NCBI GenBank assembly: GCA_964540755.1 | Contig: CAZIOB010000181.1 | Location: forward strand, 1 to 8,258 | Direction: 5' to 3' | Length of the DNA stretch: 8,258 nucleotides | DNA from: JAAYJR01 sp964540755 | Lineage (GTDB): Bacteria; Bacteroidota; Bacteroidia; Bacteroidales; Prolixibacteraceae | Shown here: piece by piece, positions 1 to 6,934 of the stretch | Layout of the letters: each line of letters starts with the position of its first letter | How positions within the stretch are numbered: the first letter of the stretch is position 1 | Made by a program: the position numbers and the translations under genes | Notes under the pieces: model-generated | Database searches by the model: none | What the model was told of the DNA's origin: nothing | Seen by the model: the letters and a program-made list of their open reading frames with translations, nothing else

Positions 1-39
1 CATACTATTAAAATTGTTAATTTTCAAAGGTATAGTATG
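1..39. repeat. Imperfect palindrome at the left window edge
   Basis: CATACTAT at 1-8 is the exact reverse complement of ATAGTATG at 32-39. Nested inside, AAAATT at 10-15 pairs with AATTTT at 19-24 around a 3-nt centre. The element lies downstream of the phosphorylase stop codon. On the minus strand it also covers a TACCTTTG -7-like element, and CAT at 1-3 could be a minus-strand ATG. It could be an operator, the end of a transcript, or AT-rich coincidence. There is no T-run typical of an intrinsic terminator. Confidence 0.4.
25..32 (-). promoter_or_regulatory. Candidate -7 promoter element (TACCTTTG)
   Basis: On the minus strand this reads TACCTTTG, an exact match to the Bacteroidota -7 consensus TAnnTTTG. 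It lies in the intergenic stretch after the phosphorylase stop, about 22 nt before a minus-strand ATG at positions 3-1 that would open a gene leaving the window to the left. No convincing -33 TTTG is visible 19-21 nt upstream, and only one codon of the supposed gene is present, so this is weak. Confidence 0.25.
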
Positions 40-117
40 GAACTCGCATGTATTTTAATCATTCTCTTGGGTGTAAATATTTTAGATGCTCGTTTCATAA
101 TGTTTACTGGTTTAGTT

Positions 118-993
118 TTATCTTTTGTAAGTCAGATTATTCAGTACTTTTTGTATAAGCTTTTTCATTTCGGGATGATAATTTTCATTTGCTTCCCCTG
201 TAATTCTGTTAACTATTATCAGGCAAACAGTAAGGGCATTATGTCCTAACTGTTTTGAAAGCCCGTAAATTGCAGATGTTTCCATTTCGAAATTGGTAAT
301 TTTCTTTTCGTTATAACGGAATTTTTCAATTTTCTTATTGAAATCGGGCATTGCCGGTTTTAATCTTAACTTCCTTCCCTGCGGTCCGTAAAATCCCGGT
401 GATGTAGCTGTTACTCCTTTTATAAAATCGGGGCCACTGAACAAAGAGGCTAAATATTCTGAAGCATTGACTACATAAGGGGAGGATAAAGTATTATTCC
501 AGCCGGTAAATTGTTTAAAGGCATTTTCAAAGGCCAGGTCACATATTTTATCACGTCCGGCATAGAAATTTAAAAGGCCGTCAAATCCGATTGCTTTTTC
601 AGACACCAGGTAAGAATTCACAGGCAATTCTTTTTGAAGTCCGCCTGAAGTGCCTATACGGACGATTTCCAGGGATTTTTTTTCTTTTTTGATCTCTCGT
701 TTCTTGAAATCAATATTTACAAGTGCATCCAGCTCATTAATAACAATATCTATATTATCAGCACCTATTCCGGTGGATATAATTGTAAACTTTTCTCCTC
801 TGTACCATCCTGTAACACTTCTAAATTCACGATTTTGAACGGAAAACTCAACTTTTTCCAGAAATCCGGCAATAATTTCCACCCTGTCCGGGTCACCCGC
901 AAGTATTATACGGTTGGCAACATCCTCAGGTTTTAGATGAAGGTGAAAAATGGATCCGTCTTTATTCAGAATAAGTTCTGATCTTTGTATCAT
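118..993 (-). CDS. udp: Nucleoside phosphorylase, uridine phosphorylase type
   Basis: A 291-residue protein of the nucleoside phosphorylase-I (PNP/UDP) family. These cytoplasmic enzymes cleave a nucleoside with phosphate to a free base and ribose-1-phosphate in pyrimidine salvage. Family landmarks appear in order: LAGDPDRV (residues 31-38, phosphate loop), STGIGADN (73-80), VRIGTSGG (111-118, phosphate and ribose contacts including R112 and T115), and EMET (236-239), the ribose-binding Glu-Met-Glu. In PQGR (204-207), Q205 and R207 match the Gln-x-Arg pair that selects uracil in E. coli uridine phosphorylase, which favours uridine over purine nucleosides. It is somewhat longer than the E. coli enzyme (about 250), partly through a Lys-rich insert around 97-107. 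The ATG at 993 lies near the usual family start; no Shine-Dalgarno is seen. The gene is monocistronic here and divergent from the GH16-like gene, so the two need not be related in function. Confidence 0.88.
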   Translation of the reverse strand: MIQRSELILNKDGSIFHLHLKPEDVANRIILAGDPDRVEIIAGFLEKVEFSVQNREFRSVTGWYRGEKFTIISTGIGADNIDIVINELDALVNIDFKKREIKKEKKSLEIVRIGTSGGLQKELPVNSYLVSEKAIGFDGLLNFYAGRDKICDLAFENAFKQFTGWNNTLSSPYVVNASEYLASLFSGPDFIKGVTATSPGFYGPQGRKLRLKPAMPDFNKKIEKFRYNEKKITNFEMETSAIYGLSKQLGHNALTVCLIIVNRITGEANENYHPEMKKLIQKVLNNLTYKR

Positions 994-1147
994 TTTATCA
1001 CTTTATAGTTATATTATTTTACAAGTATTTTGAGAAATTATCACTATTCAGAAAAGGATAAAACTATTTAAAATTAGATTATAAGTCAATTGAAATGATT
1101 AAAACATATAAACATCTGAAAGTTTATTTAATTATAAAAATCATTAT

Positions 1148-1157
1148 TTGTTAACAA
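1148..1157. repeat. Palindrome TTGTTAACAA in the divergent intergenic region
   Basis: A perfect 10-bp palindrome centred between the two divergent genes, about 36 bp upstream of the -33 element of the plus-strand promoter. The position would suit an operator for a regulator, but short AT-rich palindromes are common. Apart from this and the plus-strand promoter, nothing else could be assigned in 994-1252. In particular, no clear -7/-33 pair for the phosphorylase gene was found. Confidence 0.2.
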
Positions 1158-1192
1158 CTTACGTGAGATCATCAATTTTAGGTTAAAATTTT

Positions 1193-1225
1193 ATTGGATT
1201 TTAACCTCTTAAATTCCTATTTTTG
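1193..1225 (+). promoter_or_regulatory. Bacteroidota-type promoter of the GH16-like gene
   Basis: TATTTTTG at 1218-1225 matches the -7 consensus TAnnTTTG exactly. ATTG at 1193-1196 is a three-of-four match to the -33 element TTTG, with 21 bp between the two, within the usual 19-21. Transcription would begin near 1230, giving a leader of roughly 20 nt before the ATG at 1253. This matters for the gene start: the longer open frame beginning with TTG at 1223 would place its start codon inside the -7 element, so it cannot be used from this promoter. Confidence 0.55.
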
Positions 1226-1252
1226 AATAAAATAAATCCTAAATTTTGGCCA

Positions 1253-3076
1253 ATGTCATTTAAAATTCTATCCTACAGGTTATTTGGTAAGATCAAACCA
1301 ACTGAAAAAGTTGAAGCTCACAGGCATTCATTGTACAGTGACTACCTGGAATATATGCGTATTGAGGATTCAGATGAATTAAAAGAATTTTTAAGTCTTG
1401 AAGAGTATATTAATTCTACTGAATTTAAGAACAGGAAAGACGAAATAAAAAAATTGAGCTTTAAGGGCAGTGAAGAAGAGGAACTGCTCAAAGAGTATGA
1501 AAAATTAAAGAATTCAAGGCACATAAAAGAGTACTTTAAAGTAAGGGACTCATCTGATTTGAAACGATTCGAATCATTGAAAAATTCAAAGAAGATGAAT
1601 GAATACCGTGAACTTTCCGAATATATTGATAATGGGAATTTTGCGGGTGAGAAAGAAGAGATCAATCTTCAGGTTTATAAAGGTTCAGATGAAGAAGAAC
1701 AGGAAAAGGAATATGCAAAACTTAAAAAAATGCCCGCAATAAAGGCCTACGAGGTTTTACATGATTCCAGAATCATGAAACATCATGAAGCTGTTACTCA
1801 TTCCGCAAAACTTAAAAAGTATCTTGAACTGTCAGATCTGCCTGAAAAGGACAAGGATAAGAAAAAGGAGTTAAAAAAAATAAAAAAAGATCCGGAAATA
1901 AGGGATTATCTAAAATTTGAGAATTCCAAAAAACTTAAGCTTTATCGTGATGCAGTTGACAGTTATTATTTAAAAAGATATTTGGAATTAAAACCATTAT
2001 TGGAAAGTAAAGATTTTAAAAACAGGGTTTCTTATTTAAAGGATAAAAAGAAGTTCGAGAAAACAGAGGCATATAAAAAATGGAAAAGGCTGAAAGAGTT
2101 ATCAGCCAGCAATGATATAAAGTTTTATTTGAAATATGAGAAGTCATCTTTATTGAGAAATTATTACGATATATGTGAATCGCCTGATTTAAAACGGTTT
2201 AACGAGTTAAAAGATATTATTACCTCAGAAGATTATTTAAAACGGAAAGCTTATCTGGAAGATCCTGCAAAATGGGAAAAGTCGGAAGAACATGCTAAAG
2301 AGCTTAAGTACCAGGATATGAAAAAGCGTCCCCATCTTATTAAATTTTTTAAATATAAGGGTACTGATGCGTTTGATTTTTTTCGAAACTGGGAAGTTAC
2401 TTTTGAAGATGATTTTTCAGGCAATAAGATTGATACCGGTAAATGGTCAACACTTTCTTTATGGGGTGGCAATGTTCTGGGAAAAAATTTTTCTTTGCCA
2501 GGGGATTTGCAGGTATTTACCAATGGTGAAAATATATCAGCAGGAGGCAGGCTGACAATTGAAACGCGGAAGGAAAAATCAGAGGGAATAGTCTGGAAAA
2601 TGCCTGCCGGCTTTATTCCTGAAGAATTTGATTATACTTCGGGAATAGTTTCATCGGAGCAAAATTTTCATCAGGCAGACGGAATTTTTGAAGCCAAAAT
2701 AAAATTTAATCCGGTTAAAGAGGTTGTCAGTTCCATTTATCTCCAGGGTGAGAATGATCCGTCCCGGTTACATTTACTGGAAATGGGGGCAAAAAACAGG
2801 ATTGGGATATCAAATACAAATAGTAGCGGCAAATTACGAATGGAAGGACTGGATATCTCAAATCTGAAAAAAGGCAAATGGTACATTTTTACTCTTGAAA
2901 AATCGGGAAATATTCTTATATGGAGAATCAATGAGACTGAGGTGCTAAGGCTTGAATCATCATTAAATATACCTCTTTATTTTAATCTTGTGAGTATAGT
3001 AATCAATCAGATTCCACGAACAAAGCTGCCGGTCAGATTTCAAATAAACTGGGTGAAATGCTACAAAAAGAAATAG
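1253..3076 (+). CDS. Tandem-repeat protein with degenerate GH16-like domain
   Basis: A 607-residue protein in two parts. Residues about 40-380 are five tandem units, four of 71-73 residues and one of 53, rich in Lys, Glu and Tyr and predicted helical. Each carries motifs of the form Ser-x-x-Leu-Lys-x-Tyr/Phe spaced 12 residues apart. Residues about 381-607 resemble a glycoside hydrolase family 16 / concanavalin-like sandwich: FEDDFSG...ID..KW at the start, GGRLTIETRK, SGIVSS, then GIFEAKIKF. The GH16 active-site motif Glu-x-Asp-x-x-Glu appears as Arg-Leu-His-Leu-Leu-Glu (505-510), so the nucleophile and assisting Asp are missing and only the last Glu remains. Hydrolysis is unlikely; carbohydrate or other ligand binding is possible. 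There is no signal peptide or clear membrane segment, which is odd for a GH16 relative. I chose ATG at 1253 because the promoter overlaps the upstream TTG (1223), which would add ten residues. The biological role is unknown. Confidence 0.8.
   Translation: MSFKILSYRLFGKIKPTEKVEAHRHSLYSDYLEYMRIEDSDELKEFLSLEEYINSTEFKNRKDEIKKLSFKGSEEEELLKEYEKLKNSRHIKEYFKVRDSSDLKRFESLKNSKKMNEYRELSEYIDNGNFAGEKEEINLQVYKGSDEEEQEKEYAKLKKMPAIKAYEVLHDSRIMKHHEAVTHSAKLKKYLELSDLPEKDKDKKKELKKIKKDPEIRDYLKFENSKKLKLYRDAVDSYYLKRYLELKPLLESKDFKNRVSYLKDKKKFEKTEAYKKWKRLKELSASNDIKFYLKYEKSSLLRNYYDICESPDLKRFNELKDIITSEDYLKRKAYLEDPAKWEKSEEHAKELKYQDMKKRPHLIKFFKYKGTDAFDFFRNWEVTFEDDFSGNKIDTGKWSTLSLWGGNVLGKNFSLPGDLQVFTNGENISAGGRLTIETRKEKSEGIVWKMPAGFIPEEFDYTSGIVSSEQNFHQADGIFEAKIKFNPVKEVVSSIYLQGENDPSRLHLLEMGAKNRIGISNTNSSGKLRMEGLDISNLKKGKWYIFTLEKSGNILIWRINETEVLRLESSLNIPLYFNLVSIVINQIPRTKLPVRFQINWVKCYKKK
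1370..2392 (+). repeat. Five ~72-residue tandem protein repeats (coding)
   Basis: Within the GH16-like gene, units begin at 1370, 1586, 1802, 1961 and 2180, with periods of 72, 72, 53 and 73 codons. Each starts with Ser-x-x-Leu/Met-Lys/Asn-x-Phe/Tyr. A linker of about 45 residues follows, with an acidic/basic core such as KGSEEEE or KGSDEEE in units 1 and 2, and then two more copies of the 12-residue motif. Unit 3 has a linker about 20 residues shorter. Units 1 and 2 share the KGS-acidic linker; units 4 and 5 share a SKDF/SEDY...YL.D..K.EK linker. This suggests duplication followed by divergence. I do not recognise the repeat as a named family. Confidence 0.7.
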
Positions 3077-3118
3077 CTGAAGGAACTGGTTAAGAAGTAA
3101 CAAAGGCTTTTTCCCTTG

Positions 3119-5422
3119 CTATAAACCTCTTTTATTGAAAAGAATGTATCCGAAATTCAGTGTCAGGTAAAAGGAGGTATTTGGTTTTTCGTAATAGTTA
3201 AGGGCAAGGCTGACAGGGCCCAGTCCTGTGTGATATACCAGCGCTGCCATTCCCTGAAGATAGTAGTCAGTAAAGTATCTCTTGTTTATGAATGCAGTAA
3301 AATCCTGATTTTGAAGTTCCTCTTTCACTGGCAGGAATGCATGGCCTTCCAATCGAATATGAAATGATTGATTAACATTAAAGATAGTTTTTAATCCCCC
3401 TGCCAGGTAATTATTTGAATGAAAATTTTCTATAAAAAGCGATTTACTGTGAGGAGTAGGGGAGTACCCTGGTGCTGAAAGCATAGTGGACCGGTAGTTT
3501 TGAAAAAGATCTTTATTACTTATGACTGCCTCGGCCTGTGTCCCCATAGTGAATAAATTACCTGTTTTCCAATATTTTGTAGTAGATGCCTTAAATAAAT
3601 AATATTTATGATAATTAATTTTTTCGCCATTAACAGGGGAAGTTGTTCCGGGAGTATTTGATTCTCTCCCTGTTATATATTTGAATGACAGCGAGTTGTA
3701 AGAACCTTCCGTGGCAAATTGTTTGTAATTTAGAGAATTACTTTCAATTGCAACCTGGGCTACAAAAGCATTAAAGGTGGTTTTATCAGGTTCATCTTCT
3801 TTTTTAAATATATCAGTTTGATAATATTCGTCAGAAGAATTTACAAAAGCAGCATCTGAAAACAATTTGGAATGGAGTCCGACCGGTATTCCTGTTTCGA
3901 TACGGACATTATATTCTCCCTGGACGATAAAAGGAGGCCTTACATCTTCAAAGAAAAGCTCTGAGCTGGATGAAAAGAAATCCCACCTGTTCAGAGTTGA
4001 ATACGCTGCTATATACCAGGGCAGGGTAGTGGGGAAATCTATACGCCCTCCTGCCTTAAATGAGCTGTAAAATCGTCCGAAGTAAATATTGGAGCTGAGT
4101 GTATATGCCCTTCCCTTATATGCCCTGTAATCGATGCTTGCAAAACCCTGGTTGATTGGTTTTGTGGAAATATTCCCTCCTATATTTACACGTATCTTTT
4201 TTTCAGGCTCTACCTTGAGATGAAGGTCGAAATAACCTGTTTCATTGTTATACATGGCAATTGGCCGTATTGATCTCAGGTGTTCATCGGCAATGAGTTT
4301 GAAATATTCCTTTTTTAGTGAGCTTAATGGGAATATGTTATATCTGTGTTTTATTGACTGAATAATAAATTTACGTTGCATTGGATCTTCAACTCCTTCT
4401 ACCTGTATATTTTGAAAATAGAGTTGAGGTTTTTTTGTGTTAAATTTTTTCCGTTTTTTGTCAACCTCTTTTTTGGGAACTCTTCGTTCTATTATAGTTT
4501 TAATGCTGTCAATATAATTTTCTGCTGTTGTGATACCTTTATTCCCAATGTAATCAAATTTTTGAAAATCCAACAGGCCGACATCTTCCAGTTTAGTTTC
4601 CATTAAGATACCGTCCGTTTTATTTATTTTATAGTCAGTTGGTTGTATTATAATGTTAGTGATTTGTTCCATAAGGTCATCTGAACCTGGATATTTTCTT
4701 TGATCTGCCACTTTATGCCCGATAATTATATCAGGCTTGAAGATATCTTTCATGATATCCTGCGGAAAGTTATTAACCAGCCCGCCGTCAAATAGTAGTG
4801 TATCATTTATTGTAATCGGCTTAAAGTATAAAGGTACCGTCATGGAAGCTCTTATAGCATCACCCAGGTTACCTTTTCGCAATATAACCGGTTTGTTAGT
4901 GTTTGCATTAGTAGCTACACAAAAGAATGGAACCATAAGGCTGTCAAAGTTATTTTTGCAGGCTGCATTAGTCGAGGCCAACAATTCCATAAAAGCGAAA
5001 TCCATTTGTTCTTCAGGGATAAGATTTGTCGGGGGCAGGACCTTTAGTTTTTCTTCTTTTTTTTCCACCCTAAGTTCGAGCCAGGAAGGATCAGGCTCAG
5101 GTTGATTAAAATAGTACCTGTATTCTTTTTGGATCCGGCCGGTTGACCAGAAATAAAATTCATCTGATTTAAAAAGCTCTTCCATTTCATCAGGTGAATA
5201 CCCGGCAGCATATAATCCTCCCACAATAGCTCCTATTGAAGTCCCTGCAATATAGTCAATGGGGATATTATTCTCTTCAAGAATACGGATTACGCCGATG
5301 TGTGCAATTCCTTTTGCTCCGCCTCCGCTCAGTACAAGACCAACTGACTGTCCCTTTAAAGAATAAACGTTAATTAGAAATATCGAAAGGAAAATCAATA
5401 TACTATGTTTCATTGTTATCAT
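3119..5422 (-). CDS. Patatin-like phospholipase with POTRA and beta-barrel domain
   Basis: A 767-residue outer-membrane protein. Residues 1-24 form a signal peptide (hydrophobic 8-22) with likely cleavage before Q25. A patatin lipase domain follows immediately: oxyanion loop SGGGAKG (32-38), nucleophile elbow GTSIG (60-64, Ser62), the conserved RASMTVPLYFKP stretch (191-202) and the catalytic Asp212 in DGG (212-214). The Ser/Asp dyad is intact, so an active acyl hydrolase is expected. Residues about 334-406 look like a single POTRA domain, and 409-767 form a BamA/surface-antigen-type barrel with alternating strands. This order matches type Vd autotransporters such as Pseudomonas PlpD and Fusobacterium FplA. 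It lies 57 nt downstream of tonB on the same strand and may be co-transcribed. ATG at 5422 or the one at 5413 (M4) could both serve as start; M4 gives a more typical signal peptide with Lys near its N-terminus. Whether the lipase stays outside or faces the periplasm cannot be told. Confidence 0.88.
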   Translation of the reverse strand: MITMKHSILIFLSIFLINVYSLKGQSVGLVLSGGGAKGIAHIGVIRILEENNIPIDYIAGTSIGAIVGGLYAAGYSPDEMEELFKSDEFYFWSTGRIQKEYRYYFNQPEPDPSWLELRVEKKEEKLKVLPPTNLIPEEQMDFAFMELLASTNAACKNNFDSLMVPFFCVATNANTNKPVILRKGNLGDAIRASMTVPLYFKPITINDTLLFDGGLVNNFPQDIMKDIFKPDIIIGHKVADQRKYPGSDDLMEQITNIIIQPTDYKINKTDGILMETKLEDVGLLDFQKFDYIGNKGITTAENYIDSIKTIIERRVPKKEVDKKRKKFNTKKPQLYFQNIQVEGVEDPMQRKFIIQSIKHRYNIFPLSSLKKEYFKLIADEHLRSIRPIAMYNNETGYFDLHLKVEPEKKIRVNIGGNISTKPINQGFASIDYRAYKGRAYTLSSNIYFGRFYSSFKAGGRIDFPTTLPWYIAAYSTLNRWDFFSSSSELFFEDVRPPFIVQGEYNVRIETGIPVGLHSKLFSDAAFVNSSDEYYQTDIFKKEDEPDKTTFNAFVAQVAIESNSLNYKQFATEGSYNSLSFKYITGRESNTPGTTSPVNGEKINYHKYYLFKASTTKYWKTGNLFTMGTQAEAVISNKDLFQNYRSTMLSAPGYSPTPHSKSLFIENFHSNNYLAGGLKTIFNVNQSFHIRLEGHAFLPVKEELQNQDFTAFINKRYFTDYYLQGMAALVYHTGLGPVSLALNYYEKPNTSFYLTLNFGYILFNKRGL

Positions 5423-5441
5423 TAAATGTTCATGGCTTGAC

Positions 5442-5449
5442 CAAAATTA
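5442..5449 (-). promoter_or_regulatory. Candidate internal -7 element before the patatin gene
   Basis: The minus strand reads TAATTTTG, an exact TAnnTTTG match, 20-29 nt before the two possible ATG codons of the patatin gene. It lies in the 57-nt gap after tonB. A -33 TTTG is not seen at the normal distance. It may give the patatin gene expression independent of the upstream operon; no terminator hairpin is visible in the gap, so read-through from tonB is also possible. Confidence 0.3.
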
Positions 5450-5479
5450 CAAAATAAACTGCTATTTTTTTTAGGTTTA

Positions 5480-6511
5480 TTAGTCTAAGGCAAAGCGGTA
5501 AGATATGGTTCCCTGTTGAAAGGCCGGAGCATTTTCATCAAGATTGAATTTAGCTTTAAGAGCAGCTTGTCTGGCTTCATTCCAGAAATTTTTATCCATT
5601 ATAGTTGTTCCACGTACGCCTGATTCTGCTGCCGTGACATTACCATATTTATCAACTGTGACTTTAACAACAACAACTCCTTCATCATTGCCCGGGTAGC
5701 GGGGTTTTGGAAGAGATATAGCAGATCTTCCTGTCAGGCTGTATGAGACTCCCGATCCCTGATTACCTGATCCGCTTCCTCCGGGTCCGTATGTTGATGC
5801 ATCAGGATCGCCTGTTTCTACTCCCTGGTTTCCGCCCGGAAATGTTGCTCCCTGGCTTTTTGTGTCACTGGTACCTTGTCCTCCGCTACCTTCTGTACTT
5901 CCACCGAATGCGCCCCGGGCCCTTGAATTAATTTCGCTGATTTTTTGTTGCTCCTCTTCACGTTTTTTTCTTTCAGCCTCCTCCTGACGCTTTCTTTCCA
6001 GCTCAGCTTGTCTTTGTTTTTCCAGTTCAGCCTGTCGCTGGCGTTCTAATTCTGCAAGACGTCGCTGTTCTTCCAGTTCAGCCTGTTGTTGTCTTTGTAG
6101 TTCCTCACGCCGGCGTCTATCTTGCTCCATCTGCTCTTGCTTTTCTTCTTCCTGTCTCTTTTTTTCAGCTGCATCAATTGCTGCAGTTTCCTCATAATCC
6201 TGTGTCATAGCCTCTTCTTTTGCCGGTTGCCGGCTGCTGGCTGGTGGTGGAGTAACAGAGGGTTGGGGTGGAGGAGGTGTAGTTTCTTCTTCCCTGGTTA
6301 CCGGCGGTGAAGGTTCAGTCTCACGTTGCCGCGGCGCCGGCTCCAGGTCTCCCAGGCCATTTTCACTTGTGCCAAAATTTACCAGTATTCCCTCTTCACC
6401 GGGCAAAGGAAGAGGAGTGAAAAAACCCAGGAAAATTAGCAATATCAGGACGATCAGATGAAATATCGCCGTCCCTAAAATACCTTTTTTATGTTTTTCG
6501 AAAAAACTCAT
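5480..6511 (-). CDS. tonB: Energy transducer TonB (TolA-like coiled coil)
   Basis: A 343-residue inner-membrane-anchored periplasmic protein that would transmit energy from ExbB-ExbD to the outer membrane. The order is a short cytoplasmic N-terminus, one membrane segment (11-31) with His18 inside it as in TonB and TolA, and a Pro/Glu-rich stretch (57-100) with Pro runs. A long charged coiled coil follows (about 115-190), built of repeated R-Q-A-E-L-E-x-Q octads, then a Gly/Ser/Gln-rich linker (199-256). The TonB C-terminal domain (about 262-343) contains PRYP, GVVVVKVTVDKYGNV and the final ISYRFALD. The coiled coil recalls TolA and the C-terminal domain recalls TonB, so either name may be found. 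Its ATG directly follows the exbD stop (TAAATG), implying translational coupling. The partner receptor is not in the window. Confidence 0.85.
   Translation of the reverse strand: MSFFEKHKKGILGTAIFHLIVLILLIFLGFFTPLPLPGEEGILVNFGTSENGLGDLEPAPRQRETEPSPPVTREEETTPPPPQPSVTPPPASSRQPAKEEAMTQDYEETAAIDAAEKKRQEEEKQEQMEQDRRRREELQRQQQAELEEQRRLAELERQRQAELEKQRQAELERKRQEEAERKKREEEQQKISEINSRARGAFGGSTEGSGGQGTSDTKSQGATFPGGNQGVETGDPDASTYGPGGSGSGNQGSGVSYSLTGRSAISLPKPRYPGNDEGVVVVKVTVDKYGNVTAAESGVRGTTIMDKNFWNEARQAALKAKFNLDENAPAFQQGTISYRFALD
5963..6091 (-). repeat. Degenerate octad repeat encoding the TonB coiled coil
   Basis: Codons for residues 141-183 of the TonB-like protein repeat a unit of about 24 bp giving variants of RQAELEKQ (for example residues 160-167 and 168-175). 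At DNA level the plus strand shows recurring 'ttccag.tcagc.tgtc' blocks. Such repeats can expand or contract by slippage and would lengthen or shorten the periplasm-spanning rod. Confidence 0.6.
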
Positions 6512-6922
6512 TTAGCTTTCAGGCGCTGTTGCCGCAATCATTTTGTATTTGTTTCTTCGTGCAATATTCATAATTTTTACTACTTCCTCCCATGGAACAG
6601 ACTTTTCCGCATGCAGTGATATATATATATCATCATTGCCTGTGCCGTAACGATTCTGTAAGAATGGCTCAATTTCCGAGAATTGCACCCTTTTTAGCCT
6701 TCCCTGATCATTAACATAATATTTTAAATCCCGAGTGACTGAAATTGTTGTTATTGGCTTGGCGGCAGTCTGGTTATTACTTTGAGGAAGTAATAATTTC
6801 AGGGCATTAGGAGCTATCAGTGTTGACGTCACCATAAAAAATATTAATAGCAAAAATACTATATCAGTCATTGATGACATGCTGAAAGCAGAATTTATCT
6901 TATTTCTCCGTTTTAGTGCCAT
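6512..6922 (-). CDS. exbD: Biopolymer transport protein ExbD/TolR
   Basis: A 136-residue ExbD/TolR-family protein, the proton-channel partner of ExbB. A short basic cytoplasmic N-terminus (KRRNK) leads into the diagnostic SMTDIVFLLLIFFMV (residues 17-31). Asp20 in the membrane segment is the proton-carrying residue equivalent to Asp25 of E. coli ExbD. The periplasmic part (about 40-136) has the family's small alpha/beta fold, including DDIYISLHAEKSVPWEEVVKIM (96-117 region). Length is normal for the family. It starts 12 nt after the exbB stop and its TAA abuts the tonB ATG, so the three genes form one transcription unit. Whether it serves a Ton or a Tol role depends on the downstream TonB/TolA-like protein. 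Confidence 0.9.
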   Translation of the reverse strand: MALKRRNKINSAFSMSSMTDIVFLLLIFFMVTSTLIAPNALKLLLPQSNNQTAAKPITTISVTRDLKYYVNDQGRLKRVQFSEIEPFLQNRYGTGNDDIYISLHAEKSVPWEEVVKIMNIARRNKYKMIAATAPES

Positions 6923-6934
6923 TTAATAAAATTA

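Noticed and set aside
37..249. Plus-strand 70-codon reading frame at the left end
   Set aside because: Its second half is antisense to the well-supported phosphorylase C-terminus, and it has no promoter or domain support.
1223..1252. TTG-initiated N-terminal extension of the repeat protein
   Set aside because: TTG starts are rare in this group and the codon lies inside the -7 promoter element, so ATG 1253 is preferred.
3077..3118. Possible bidirectional terminator between the convergent repeat-protein and patatin genes
   Set aside because: The only hairpin (CAAAGG with CCCTTG) has a mismatch in a 6-bp stem and no proper T-run on either strand.
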